Position numbers and translations under genes: made by a program. A model generated the notes under the pieces. It did no database searches and had not been told where the DNA came from. It worked only from the letters and a program-made list of their open reading frames with translations. Shown here one piece after another: positions 54,601-60,240 of a stretch of DNA of 64,000 bases. Positions within the stretch are counted from its first letter, which is position 1, and every line of letters starts with the position of its first letter. This DNA comes from Ooceraea biroi (Eukaryota; Arthropoda; Insecta; Hymenoptera; Formicidae). The stretch lies in assembly GCF_003672135.1 (NCBI RefSeq), contig NC_039517.1, positions 9,510,601 to 9,574,600 of the forward strand, given 5' to 3'.

Positions 54601-55960
54601 AAATCAGATTTTATATTATCCATTCGTCCGAAATAAATAAATGTAGATCTCCTTCTCTTTTTGTCCGTTAACGATTTGCCAGATATCGATTGTACGATTT
54701 TACTCTAGTTTAGCTTCGTTCCATTTTATCTGAAAGTTATTAAAAATGTACCATTGGCGAAAGTCGCGTATTATCACGTGTTACATATATCACATATCAG
54801 GTATAAATATCTCACGATATTTGAATCGATTGCAGTGCGACGTGGACCAGTACACGAAGGTACGAGGTCGGGCGCGACGCAAGTCGAAATCGTTCAAGTC
54901 GGAGTCGGAGGAGTACGACACCCTGGGCTCGGATAGCGACACGGAGGTCGGCACCAGCAGCCGTACCGAGTCGTCGAATCACCTGGACGATTCCGGCCCG
55001 ACGTCGATAATGGCCCGCTCACCGGGGCCGAATTCCGTCAATCAACGGGAGCAGCGGCTCGCCCTGGTGCAGCGACCGGTTCATCATAGTAAGTTAGTAT
55101 TCGTTTTTCTGTGTCTGGGCCGCGCTCGCAGCCTCCCATGTAATCAAGCGTGCAGCGCCGTCTGACCGCCCCGCGTCAACGTCACGCGTCTCCTGCATTT
55201 CCAGATGTGCTGTACCACACACACGAATCAAGTACATCAACCGAGCCGTCACCAATTTCTGAGAGGAAGACTTTCCCGAGGCTCGAAAAGCAAAGGTGAG
55301 ATTCTCGCGGATCCGAGTACGTTACGGTCGCTACTATTGGCGTACGTTGCGTACGGATAATTTATTTAGATTTTGTTCATATTATATACAATTTTATTCA
55401 TATTATATAAAGACGCGGTAGTGTAAATTCATTAACGTACTTACCTGTTATATACATTTACATTGTAATTCTTGCATTAAGTGCACCGCATAAAATTTAT
55501 TGATAAATATTCTATCAATTATCGCAGGAGTCGCGGTGGCGCGACAGCGGACGTCGCGATCGACGGTCGCATTTCCGGCATACTGCGACCGGTGCTGAAG
55601 CTGTCGGAGTCCGGAGTGCATTCGTGCTCGCGAGGAGCGTCGCCCAGTCATCCGGCGCGTCCCGGTTCCTACGACAGGCTGGAGAAGGAGTCGTCGAGCA
55701 CGAGGAAGTCCGTCGAGTCGCTGTGCCTCCTGGAGGAGCCGGCGGGCACGTACAGTATGATGAGGAGAGACGACGACTGGGGCAGCGAGCTGTCTACGTT
55801 GGAATTGAAGCCGCCGAGCGGCTTCACGGACGTCCACGAGACCAGTGAGGCCGAGTGTGACATCGACATGAAGCTCAAGTTGCATAGGAAGCGGTCGACC
55901 GGCCTGCACTCGAACAGCTCGCTCTCCAAGTCGCCCAAAGATTTCACTATCACCGTCTAA
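1257..55960 (+). CDS. Dscam2: Dscam2-type cell adhesion receptor, whole gene (28 coding exons; first exon missing)
   Basis: Homophilic immunoglobulin-superfamily receptor of neurons; in this family it mediates self-recognition, repulsion and layer-specific wiring at the plasma membrane. Seen: exons that join in phase into 10 Ig domains (each with the paired Cys and the core Trp), FnIII 1-4, Ig10 inserted between FnIII 4 and 5, FnIII 5-6, one hydrophobic helix and a tail of about 370 residues ending at a TAA at 55958-55960. The spliced chain is 2047 residues with Ig7A and 2014 with Ig7B, near the roughly 2000 usual for Dscam. Dscam1 is unlikely because there are no large arrays of exons for Ig2, Ig3 and Ig7. 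A single A/B pair for Ig7 is the hallmark of fly Dscam2 and honeybee AbsCAM. The signal-peptide exon is not in the assembled chain, so this is 5'-partial. Exon borders are inferred from GT/AG sites, phase and domain continuity, not from transcripts. Confidence 0.93.
1932..1982. repeat. CT microsatellite, slightly interrupted
   Basis: A run of CT repeats with a few extra T or C bases, in the first intron of the window. Confidence 0.95.
2321..2360. repeat. Two tandem copies of a 20-bp AT-rich unit
   Basis: The unit beginning CCGTATTTAATATATAAAA occurs back to back at 2321 and 2341, with one terminal base different. Confidence 0.9.
2519..2653. repeat. Foldback (inverted repeat) of about 135 bp
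   Basis: The left arm 2519-2561 (starts ATTCACTCCAGTTATTTGAT) is the near reverse complement of the right arm 2610-2653. Mismatches are confined to a short stretch mid-arm. The arms bracket an AT-rich centre of about 48 bp. It is probably a small MITE or a decayed foldback element; I could not define a clear target-site duplication. Confidence 0.8.
2700..2882 (+). mobile_element. Helitron-like non-autonomous element (3' end clear, 5' end uncertain)
   Basis: The 3' terminus fits the Helitron rule: a short GC hairpin (CGCGC-GTT-GCGCG, 2855-2867), then 11 bases, then CTAG at 2879-2882 followed by a host T. The 5' end would be a TC dinucleotide; candidates lie around 2706-2710 (TCCTCCTAG), but this is a guess. 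It has no coding capacity, so it would depend on a transposase elsewhere. Confidence 0.5.
3361..3388. repeat. GA microsatellite
   Basis: An uninterrupted GA run within a longer purine-rich stretch (about 3330-3400). Confidence 0.95.
6409..6547. mobile_element. MITE with perfect 65-bp terminal inverted repeats, Harbinger-like
   Basis: The arms 6409-6473 and 6483-6547 are exact reverse complements around a 9-base loop. The ends are GGCCC/GGGCC, and the element is flanked on both sides by TAA (6406-6408 and 6548-6550). Three-base TAA/TTA duplications and G/C-rich ends are typical of PIF/Harbinger-derived MITEs. The absence of any arm mismatch indicates a young insertion. It has no ORF of its own. 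Confidence 0.88.
7181..7342 (+). CDS. Dscam2: Dscam2 exon: Ig2, first part
   Basis: Starts after TGTTGCAG, donor GTAAGC, phase 1 to 1. Encodes the first half of Ig2, with the motifs VVNQRYDPEVQ, Cys in VRCIVPSF and Trp in TSWLQEPAF. In Dscam1 the corresponding Ig2 half is a large alternative exon array; here there is a single copy. Confidence 0.95.
7713..7862 (+). CDS. Dscam2: Dscam2 exon: Ig2, second part
   Basis: Acceptor TTGTTACAG, donor GTGAGT, phase 1 to 1. Continues Ig2 with KYHMLPTGELMI and the closing Cys in YRCRTHH. The 370-base intron before it (7343-7712) shows no other feature. Confidence 0.95.
7863..13090 (+). other. Intron of 5.2 kb
   Basis: Separates the Ig2 and Ig3 exons. 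It holds a GA microsatellite (8427-8474), a short CT-rich run (about 10961-10990) and purine- or pyrimidine-rich patches near 12200 and 12860-12890. I see no gene or clear transposable element. Confidence 0.8.
8427..8474. repeat. GA microsatellite
   Basis: A run of 24 GA repeats in the Ig2-Ig3 intron. Confidence 0.95.
13091..13208 (+). CDS. Dscam2: Dscam2 exon: Ig3, first part
   Basis: Acceptor CGTTTTTCAG, donor GTAAGT after AACAG, phase 1 in and 2 out. Encodes EIRGSMPPIINEKL and the first Ig3 Cys in VIPCVAYANP. The arginine codon before the Ig3 Trp is split across the next intron. Confidence 0.94.
13209..18126 (+). other. Intron of 4.9 kb with simple-sequence tracts
   Basis: Interrupts Ig3. 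It contains CT-rich runs (13940-13984, about 14390-14425, 14671-14711, 15213-15256), a purine tract of about 200 bp (15745-15945), trinucleotide CGA and TCA-type repeats (16090-16195) and a GGAC-type minisatellite (about 17820-17850). No gene is seen. Confidence 0.8.
15745..15945. repeat. Purine-rich tract of about 200 bp
   Basis: Almost entirely A and G on the + strand, with irregular GGA/AAG units. It is followed by trinucleotide repeats at 16090-16195. Confidence 0.85.
18127..18370 (+). CDS. Dscam2: Dscam2 exon: rest of Ig3 and start of Ig4
   Basis: Acceptor TTTGCAG, donor GTAATT, phase 2 in and 0 out. Completes Ig3 (WYCNRNQREEP, DGSLIIQNVEENDAGSY, Cys in YMCVASN), then begins Ig4 with APLSVHVQP and VDLGKSAYL. 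In Dscam1 the Ig3 half is a variable exon array; here it is single. Confidence 0.95.
18964..19168 (+). CDS. Dscam2: Dscam2 exon: rest of Ig4
   Basis: Acceptor CTCTTTGCAG, donor GTGAGT, phase 0 in and 1 out. It opens directly at TCTASGFPQ, so Leu and the first Ig4 Cys are separated by the intron. It carries LYWLKDGQPL and the closing YQCFVRNEYEMAQG. The intron before it (18371-18963) shows only GA-rich and GC-rich patches near 18790-18835. Confidence 0.96.
19169..24303 (+). other. Intron of 5.1 kb
   Basis: Lies between the Ig4 and Ig5 exons. It contains a diverged direct repeat (19781-19853 and 20375-20444), a TA microsatellite (22700-22737) and short direct repeats around 23927-24051 that share a GACGAGATATTG core. 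The rest is AT-rich from about 22600 on. No gene is seen. Confidence 0.8.
22700..22737. repeat. TA microsatellite
   Basis: An uninterrupted alternating A/T run in the Ig4-Ig5 intron. Confidence 0.95.
24304..24600 (+). CDS. Dscam2: Dscam2 exon: Ig domain 5
   Basis: A whole Ig domain in one exon, phase 1 to 1, donor GTGAGT. Motifs are EIAPQLVYRFIEQTM, Cys in LKCSAAGNPTPQ, ISWLLDGF, and YECIASSRAGKS. The intron after it (24601-25040) is AT-rich and otherwise featureless. Confidence 0.97.
25041..25151 (+). CDS. Dscam2: Dscam2 exon: Ig6, first part
   Basis: Acceptor TAATCTCAG, donor GTAAGC, phase 1 to 1. Encodes GLPHVRRMPPVSAVAG, Cys in YIKCPVAGYPIESI and the core Trp in VWEK. The following 411-base intron carries a GA/GT-rich stretch (about 25484-25524). 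Confidence 0.96.
25563..25721 (+). CDS. Dscam2: Dscam2 exon: Ig6, second part
   Basis: Acceptor GTTATCAG, donor GTAAGT, phase 1 to 1. Encodes LPTDIRQRVANGTLFI, the DQGTYTC closing Cys motif and a run into the Ig7 linker (VEVRVLG). Its donor must choose between the two Ig7 exons downstream. Confidence 0.96.
25722..28847 (+). other. Intron of 3.1 kb before Ig7A
   Basis: No coding or mobile feature was recognised, and I found no further Ig7-like exon here. The last 400 bases contain several YGCY tetramers (about 28461-28645). They end in a good pyrimidine tract and CAG acceptor at 28845-28847. Confidence 0.75.
28848..29300 (+). CDS. Dscam2: Dscam2 alternative exon Ig7A
   Basis: One of two alternative Ig7 exons, 453 nt (151 codons), phase 1 to 1, so it can be used or skipped without a frameshift. 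Motifs: PPKITPFSF, Cys in SVQCVVVTGDLPL, FTWLKDNVPIE, then HNGTYTCRVANG. Between VPIE and ITVRQYDAF lies an insert of about 60 residues rich in Ser, Pro, Gly, Thr and Ala (28982-29161), where canonical Dscam Ig7 exons are only about 95 codons long. Acceptor GTTCTTTCAG is strong; donor GTAAAC is moderate. In fly Dscam2 the A and B isoforms bind only themselves and are cell-type specific; transfer of that property here is inference. Confidence 0.95.
30669..30879. mobile_element. MITE of 211 bp with TA duplications, Tc1/mariner-like
   Basis: The terminal inverted repeats begin CACTGAGAAAAAT and close ATTTTTCTCAGTG. The element is flanked by TA on both sides (30667-30668 and 30880-30881). The interior repeats an ATCGGATA/TATCCGAT core several times in both orientations. 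There is no ORF. TA target duplication suggests Tc1/mariner-type mobilisation; the family assignment is inference. Confidence 0.8.
31511..31539. repeat. TA microsatellite
   Basis: An alternating A/T run in the Ig7A-Ig7B intron. Confidence 0.95.
32909..32930 (+). promoter_or_regulatory. (TC)11 tract upstream of Ig7B, candidate splicing-repressor site
   Basis: A perfect TC run about 110 bases upstream of the Ig7B acceptor. It sits inside a small predicted hairpin (CCGAGAGA 32898-32905 with TCTCTCGG 32925-32932). CU repeats are the known binding sequence of PTB-family proteins (hephaestus in flies); that it works here is inference. Confidence 0.4.
33040..33393 (+). CDS. Dscam2: Dscam2 alternative exon Ig7B
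   Basis: Second Ig7 exon, 354 nt (118 codons), phase 1 to 1. It is paralogous to Ig7A: PPRISPFYF against PPKITPFSF, Cys in LMCTTREGDQPF, ITWLMDEKPI, and GNYTCQISNVAG. An insert of about 27 residues with five consecutive alanines (33174-33254) sits at the same place as the larger one in Ig7A. The splice sites are weak: the acceptor region before TTATAG is purine-interrupted, and the donor is GTTGGT. Potential N-glycosylation sites are NITW and NYTC. It is expected to replace Ig7A in the second isoform. Confidence 0.95.
33480..33645 (+). repeat. CU-rich tract downstream of Ig7B
   Basis: About 165 bp of nearly pure pyrimidine on the + strand with several CT runs, beginning about 90 bases after the Ig7B donor. 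Together with the (TC)11 tract it brackets this exon. Confidence 0.9.
34453..34490. repeat. Short hairpin with perfect 14-bp stem
   Basis: TATAGATATCGACC (34453-34466) pairs exactly with GGTCGATATCTATA (34477-34490) around a 10-base loop. Confidence 0.85.
38055..38174 (+). CDS. Dscam2: Dscam2 exon: Ig8, first part
   Basis: Acceptor TATTTTTAG, donor GTAAGT, phase 1 to 1. Encodes VPPRWTVEPIDQNAVVG, Cys in SIACQAEGFPIP and Trp in VTWKQSIG, all typical of Dscam Ig8. This is the common exon that must join to either Ig7A or Ig7B. Confidence 0.96.
38175..40671 (+). other. Intron of 2.5 kb within Ig8
   Basis: CU-rich at its start (about 38215-38265), with a GGAAGA-rich patch at 38680-38710. No gene or mobile element was recognised. 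Confidence 0.8.
40672..40851 (+). CDS. Dscam2: Dscam2 exon: Ig8, second part
   Basis: Phase 1 to 1, donor GTAAAA. Encodes ETPGDYRELGYGG, NGSLVIPRVSRDHAG and the closing Cys in YLCQASNGIGPGLS, the NGIG motif being characteristic of this Dscam domain. Confidence 0.96.
40852..41620 (+). other. Intron between Ig8 and Ig9
   Basis: 769 bp of unique sequence. I see nothing in it beyond the splice sites. Confidence 0.75.
41621..41768 (+). CDS. Dscam2: Dscam2 exon: Ig9, first part
   Basis: Acceptor TCGCTGCAG, donor GTTCGT (weak at +3), phase 1 in and 2 out. Encodes AGPQVTVRTRQESVRRG, Cys in ILRCEAEGDAP and Trp in LSWRARDSKIDP. Confidence 0.93.
41769..42695 (+). other. Intron within Ig9
   Basis: 927 bp, AT-rich. 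It ends in a CT-rich polypyrimidine tract (about 42661-42694) that forms a strong acceptor. Nothing else was recognised. Confidence 0.75.
42696..42997 (+). CDS. Dscam2: Dscam2 exon: rest of Ig9 and start of FnIII-1
   Basis: Phase 2 in and 1 out, donor GTAGGT. Closes Ig9 (MDRGDYICVAANAYG), then starts FnIII-1 with EPPDFPRNLHV, IMLAWSSP and INYIVQYKEAQ. The Ig9-Fn1 border lies inside the exon, at QEPPDFP. Confidence 0.96.
42998..46506 (+). other. Intron of 3.5 kb within FnIII-1
   Basis: Unique, moderately AT-rich DNA. I recognised no repeat, RNA gene or coding segment; the open frames seen are short and lack any family motif. Confidence 0.75.
46507..46655 (+). CDS. Dscam2: Dscam2 exon: FnIII-1, second part
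   Basis: Acceptor CTGGAAAG (an AAG acceptor), donor GTCAGT, phase 1 in and 0 out. Encodes DVWHEHNTQQLVAGDN, SLKPATTYHFRVLAEN and HLGTSAPSDILH, a conserved Dscam FnIII-1 segment. Confidence 0.94.
46842..46996 (+). CDS. Dscam2: Dscam2 exon: FnIII-2, first part
   Basis: Acceptor CGAAACAG, donor GTATCG, phase 0 in and 2 out. Encodes VQTDGEVPSGKPRHV, ITWQPPDRSQWNGELLG and YTISYTNLG. Confidence 0.95.
46997..48117 (+). other. Intron within FnIII-2
   Basis: 1.1 kb of AT-rich unique DNA, with no feature recognised other than the splice sites. Confidence 0.75.
48118..48296 (+). CDS. Dscam2: Dscam2 exon: FnIII-2, second part
   Basis: Acceptor TATTTCAG, donor GTGAGT, phase 2 in and 1 out. Encodes NTTRVGITGNGDGSHDYRL, LRKYTQYSVVVKAFNNKG and DPVMAHTFEDG, highly typical of Dscam FnIII-2. 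Confidence 0.96.
48953..49261 (+). CDS. Dscam2: Dscam2 exon: FnIII-3
   Basis: A whole FnIII domain in one exon, phase 1 to 1. Motifs are VPSAPPQNVACAALNG, IQVTWKPPP and YTNYTVQVLAYTKAGDG. The acceptor GACGTAG has a poor pyrimidine tract; the donor is GTAAAC. The intron before it (48297-48952) shows nothing else. Confidence 0.95.
49679..49975 (+). CDS. Dscam2: Dscam2 exon: FnIII-4
   Basis: A whole FnIII domain in one exon, phase 1 to 1, acceptor GCCGGCAG, donor GTAAGT. Motifs are VPDAPERVKAVVSG, VISWLPPRRPNG and ESYEAWVTASTKVGQGS. The 417-base intron before it (49262-49678) is AT-rich and featureless. Confidence 0.96.
50634..50766 (+). CDS. Dscam2: Dscam2 exon: Ig10, first part
   Basis: Phase 1 in and 2 out, acceptor TTTAATTAG, donor GTAAGT. 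Encodes VPAAIISFG, Cys in VNMACLVVGDPRP and Trp in VEWRRADIKLQ. Ig10 sits between FnIII 4 and 5, as in all Dscam proteins. The 658-base intron before it (49976-50633) has a short GA run near 50367-50398 only. Confidence 0.92.
50839..50966 (+). CDS. Dscam2: Dscam2 exon: Ig10, second part
   Basis: Acceptor TTTTGCAG, donor GTAGGA, phase 2 in and 1 out. Encodes NTLTLRNVQRSHEDSYSC and HAKNSLGTDEITYTLHIQ. The 72-base intron before it is the shortest in the gene. Confidence 0.94.
50967..51468 (+). other. Intron between Ig10 and FnIII-5
   Basis: 502 bp with no recognised feature. It ends in TATAG with a purine-interrupted upstream tract. Confidence 0.75.
51469..51897 (+). CDS. Dscam2: Dscam2 exon: FnIII-5 and start of FnIII-6
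   Basis: Phase 1 to 1, donor GTAAGA. FnIII-5: VPPTSPTLLATG, IQLQWKQGDNGGAP, GTRYQFTLAAYNRIGSGS. FnIII-6 begins at HHFVKPNQTFVILEL and runs to VVEYRRLPGDWLL. Confidence 0.96.
51898..52346 (+). other. Intron within FnIII-6
   Basis: 449 bp; nothing recognised except the splice sites. Confidence 0.75.
52347..52631 (+). CDS. Dscam2: Dscam2 exon: rest of FnIII-6 and transmembrane helix
   Basis: Acceptor CGTTGCAG, donor GTGAGT, phase 1 to 1. Completes FnIII-6 (MDLESGTSYELRVTAYN), then a juxtamembrane HEDHPHESETTPLY. The single hydrophobic helix (VISVLAVILAIAGVCFC, about 52551-52624) is followed by LKT, a basic stop-transfer start. Confidence 0.96.
52632..53806 (+). other. Intron after the transmembrane exon
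   Basis: 1.2 kb, strongly AT-rich in its second half. A small alternative tail exon cannot be excluded, but I found none with matching phase and a plausible product. Confidence 0.7.
53807..54135 (+). CDS. Dscam2: Dscam2 exon: cytoplasmic tail 1
   Basis: Acceptor CTAATCGCAG, donor GTACGT, phase 1 in and 0 out. Encodes YQVPVNANAPLFPDPE, then the Dscam-family tail motifs NMEQREQYYATVRK and ERIPEYSEDIYPYATFNLPE, which offer several tyrosines for SH2-type adaptors. A competing upstream GT at 54128 would leave phase 1 and not match the next exon. The phase-1 acceptor at 53806 was chosen because it exactly fits the transmembrane exon. Confidence 0.92.
54136..54835 (+). other. Intron within the tail
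   Basis: 700 bp of AT-rich DNA with no recognised feature. Confidence 0.75.
54836..55088 (+). CDS. Dscam2: Dscam2 exon: cytoplasmic tail 2
   Basis: Acceptor GATTGCAG, donor GTAAGT, phase 0 in and 1 out. Encodes a basic stretch (RGRARRKSKSFKSESEEY) followed by an acidic, serine-rich segment (DTLGSDSDTEVGTSS, RTESSNHLDDSGP) conserved in Dscam tails; likely a phosphorylated, disordered region. Confidence 0.94.
55205..55295 (+). CDS. Dscam2: Dscam2 exon: cytoplasmic tail 3 (small)
   Basis: 91 nt, phase 1 in and 2 out, acceptor ATTTCCAG, donor GTGAGA. Encodes VLYHTHESSTSTEPSPISER and ends FPRLEKQ. It is not a multiple of three, so skipping it alone would shift the frame of the last exon. Confidence 0.88.
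55528..55960 (+). CDS. Dscam2: Dscam2 last coding exon: tail 4, stop codon
   Basis: Acceptor TTATCGCAG, enters in phase 2. Encodes ISGILRPVLKLSESGVHSC, a Ser-rich linker, ESLCLLEEPAGTYSMMRR, DDDWGSELSTLELKPPSGF and a C-terminus ending FTITV before TAA. The final ITV is a possible class II PDZ ligand (inference). Confidence 0.95.
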
Positions 55961-56200
55961 GTGTTTAAATCAAATATCAAAAAGGAGAAGAAAAAACGAA
56001 AAAAAAAACGAAAAAAAGTAAGCCAAAAAACGAAAAGATTTCAATAAGCGAAACATTGCCAAAGCATGAGTGTTATTAAGTCAAGTAAGCTACGATTCTA
56101 CGCCATTCGAGGTTCTCGCGGTCGCTCTACGGATTAGATCACTGGATGTTTGTCTTTTGGAGTGAATACTATCAGAGAGTCCGTTTACAAATAAAGAGCT
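55961..56200 (+). other. Start of the 3'UTR, with an A-rich stretch
   Basis: Directly after the stop come about 60 bases of A-rich sequence with repeated ACGAAAAAA-type units (55979-56037). These could be taken for a poly(A) tail by oligo-dT priming. Confidence 0.6.
56190..56195 (+). terminator. Candidate poly(A) signal AATAAA
   Basis: Canonical hexamer 230 bases after the stop, followed by a T-rich stretch (GAGCTATTTTTGT and CCTTTTTACTTGT). Other AATAAA copies lie farther on (about 56536, 60645 and 60897), so longer 3'UTR forms are possible. Confidence 0.45.
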
Positions 56201-59200
56201 ATTTTTGTAAAAAAATGACAAATGGCCTTTTTACTTGTCGTCAATCCTCACAAAACTTTTGTAGCTCGTTACTTACCTGTGAATCCTTGACGAAGAAAGT
56301 AACATAAATTAAGGCTAATTTCGTTAAATAGCAGATAATGGTCTTTGTTAGCATCGTTAACACTTCTCGATGAACGTTTTTCCGAAATTAGCTAAATGAT
56401 CGTTCGACGACGGTAACGAAAAAGAAAATTCAATGTAAGAAGTATATTATTACGTATAATTGTGTCCATTGATCACAACAATTGTCATTTCGGGAGAGGG
56501 ATACTACTTCTATAATTCAGATTAAGATTTTTGAAAATAAAAAAAAAACACATCTTTCTTGTGTGTTTAGTCATAATAATAGTACTCGCGCCATCATCGT
56601 TGAAAAGATTTATGACTATTTCATAATTAATTAATTTACGATTATAACTGCAAGTTTTAGAGATATTGTTACATCTTCTGTGCAAAAGTCGAAATGTTAT
56701 CGACGTGAGTATTTCAATGCATTAATAATCTTAATCTTAATCACGTTCAATTAATCACAAATCGAGATCACAAACATCTGCTAAATATACGCTGCTAATG
56801 ACGATTTGCTTCGATCTGAAAGGTAGCAATTCTGCACAGTCGGATAAAACTATTACGAGGAGTTCTCTCTTGAATGAGGACAATAGCATAATTAACAATA
56901 AGTGCACCGCGGTAAATTGAGTCGTCTGGCGGACACATTTGTTAGCTTAACGTTAATTGGTCGTCGAGTTACATTACGTCGCATGTCTTTCCTAAGGAGT
57001 GACTGCGATCGTGGATCCGGAGCGTTTACAAATCCAAATGGGACTCGCTGGTGAGTGAGACTTGGCTGATTTGACCAGTTGGAAATTTCTCGCAAACTAT
57101 TTATTAGACGTATATGTTCTTAAGCACGGACAGTTTCTCTCGAACGAAGCGTACAGAGTTAAAAAAACGAGTAATACTATCGCACATAATGACTGATACC
57201 GCAATCATTATATCCGTTTAATCTCTAAAGGTTTTTTTCTTTGCGTTTTCCTTTGCCTTTTCTTTTGCATTTATGTTTTTCTTTTCTTTTTCGTTGAGAC
57301 ACGTGCTGCTTGTCGAGCGATAAAAATTGATGAGAACCGCATTAGACCGGCGTTTCGTGTTCCGCGCGACTCACTGGCGCGTTATCGCTTAATGATTTAT
57401 AAATTAATGATGGGAGACGCGCCGATGGGAGCGATTCGCGTGACGTGTGCTAGGAATGGAGAAACAGACTCGCGATTTCTCGTTTGCGGTTTGCAATGCT
57501 TTTGACAATGCATCGCATCCCGCGGCTCGTCCCCTCGACGCGAGTCATTTTCTTTTCATCCTCGATCTCGCGATGGTCAGAATCGATTTGTCAAAAATTC
57601 TATTAAAGGCAGTGCGGTCGCTATGCTCAAACACGAACTCTTTCGCTACTGATATCAATTATGATCCATTAGCTATAGTCACATCCGTTCACTGCTGATA
57701 TATTCTGTTCCACGTTATTTCTGTGCACTTTTTCCAGAGTAATTGCATCGGCGTGGCTCTCTTTGCATTTTTAATACGAACTAAATAATTGCGGGCACCT
57801 GACTTTGCTCTCGTTTTCACTTAATAGTTTTACATTTACCTCTAATTTGAACATATGGGACTTCTTGATTCTTTCATTTCTGAGTTTTTAATGCAGAGAC
57901 CGACAAATGAATTACAGAACAAATGAAATTACACATCGGAAACTACATTTATTGTGCACCGCGCCAGTGTCATCCCATCGCTGAAATATCGTAGCGAAAG
58001 AGTTACGGAAAAAGATGAGAGAAAGGAAGGAATGTTCATAGAGGTGCTCGTTTGGCAGTCTCGGCTCCGTTGTTTTACGCATCGGCTTCGCGTGTCTGTC
58101 TCATCGTATTCATCGGATATTAATTGAGTGTGGCGCGGATTCGTGATACCCGTTATCCCTCAGGACTCTGCCTAATTTTCTACCATTCGACACGCTCCTT
58201 CGTACAGTTACGGTCGATCTCGATGAGCCTACGTGTCGATCGTGGATCGTTAGCACATTATCGTTTAAACATACGTACAAACAGTTTCTCTTTCACAGTT
58301 TCGTTTCCTTCTTTTACAGTTATACCGTAGGCCGTAAATGCGTACGTTCGAATGAGAGTCTCCTTTATACGTGCGCTGCGAGAGACGAGTCGTTACAAAC
58401 AATTACGAAGTTATAAATCGTGGCAACTTATAGATATACGAAACAATCGAACGTGCAATCGGGTGCGATTTTCTTTTTCACACGGTTTCGCGTATTAAAG
58501 GGTTTTCCGATATAAGCGCTCAACGTATACATCCACCGCTTTAGTGCACACTTCCGCTTCCGCGTGTCGCCGGTTTCTTATTTTTACCTAAGTAACAGAC
58601 TCTGAACGCCGACAACTCCCGCGATAATTCGCCGCGCGATCTCGCTTAATAAAATACACATATGCACATACGCACGTATATTTATATTTATATATATATA
58701 TATTTATATTTATATATATATTATGTATATCACATAAAAACCAACTCGGAACGCGACCGTTTGTGCTCTTCCCCACGTATGGTCCACGCGAATACTACAG
58801 TTACAAACGCAGTCTTTGTCATATTTCCGAGTGCGTAAACGGGAATCCGACGGAGGCTGAAGCTCGGATCGCGCGGATCTCTTCGCCTTCGGCGAGTCGT
58901 CCTCTCTCGCGCGGATGGAGGAGACCCCGTTTCGAACGCAGAAAGGATAAGACCGTGGCCTCCTCTCATCAGCGACGGCCAACGGATGTTCCGATGGACG
59001 AACGACGGAAAATGCAGTCACGCGGTCGATCCTCTTGGTGGCGTCGTCGTTTGTGGCGGTAACGAACATCGAGGAGTCCGAAGAGTCTGATGGAAACACG
59101 AAACCAGGTGAACCAGAGAAGGGGAAAAAGAACTGGATGCGATCTGATGCGGCGTGAAACGAATGAGACACGGGTGTTACGTGTGCGTCATCTTACAAAT

Positions 59201-59703
59201 ATCATGTTGACTAGAGTCTACAATTATCTATACACACCACCTATTTTTATCGTCGAGTTATAATGCGGGCGGCCACGTCTCTCTGTCTCGATCGTCTCTT
59301 TTCTTTTTTTCTTTCTCTCTCTCTCTCTTTCTCTCTTCTATCACGTTTTCTTTCACGCATGCACACGGCCATTCACACCTCATTAGACGTCTAGATTTCC
59401 GTTATCCATAATATAGGTACATACATATAATCGTGTAATATCGTAAAATACAGTATAGATCGCGCGTTCACGTGACGCGCCACGAGGTATCGCGCTGTCC
59501 CTATTTATACGAGCGGTTCTGTACAAATCAGCTTCGTCATCCGCGCGAAATTGCAGCGTTATATCGTATCGCACATGGCATTATCTCTTCCGCGTCTCTC
59601 TCGCCGGATATTGATTTTCAAGATTTTAAAGACGGGGGAGGAGGCGATCTCTCGTCCGCCACGCGATCACAATTTATTTTACTCTCCGAGATATCGCCAT
59701 ATC

Positions 59704-59735
<32 letters not shown>

Positions 59736-59750
59736 GTATATATATATCTT
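59704..59750. repeat. TA/TG-interrupted microsatellite
   Basis: Alternating T and A with two G interruptions, in the region downstream of the gene. Confidence 0.9.
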
Positions 59751-60240
59751 CTTACGAGTTCATTGTGTTCATCGTATCATGAATCGTCTGTCACTCGAGT
59801 ATAATGTACTCCACCTGTGGAATACGCATCTCTCTTTGTGTGTATATGTACGCTTGCAACATTATATCCACTCTCGTTTATGTCTCGCTTTCTCTCTCTC
59901 TCTTTCTTTTTCTCTCTTAAATTATCTTACCGCATTAATTTTAAAAGACACGCGTTCTTTACATGTACATGGTAATTCTAAACCTAGATCTAGATCGACA
60001 AATGCTCTGTTCGTATGTACGAATTGGTAGTGGACTTGACTGAACGAGTCTCGAGCGCGACTAGTGTCGTGTGCACGTAGATCAGTACGCGTCTCCTATG
60101 ATCTCCAAAAATCACTGGATCAATTCACTCGCACAGCTCTGGAAATGTTTGCTTCAGTCATTCAGCGGAACAAGCGTTGACGTTTCTTTCCGAGATTCTC
60201 GCAAGAGCGATTTCGCGTGATGGGGGATTCCCATTTCTCA

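Noticed and set aside
1257..55960. Dscam1 (hypervariable) as the identity
   Set aside because: The Ig2, Ig3 and Ig7 positions show one, one and two exons instead of large arrays.
58710..59171. 153-codon open frame on the minus strand
   Set aside because: Low-complexity, arginine/serine-rich translation with no recognisable domain. It is overlapped by other frames and ends in a TA microsatellite.
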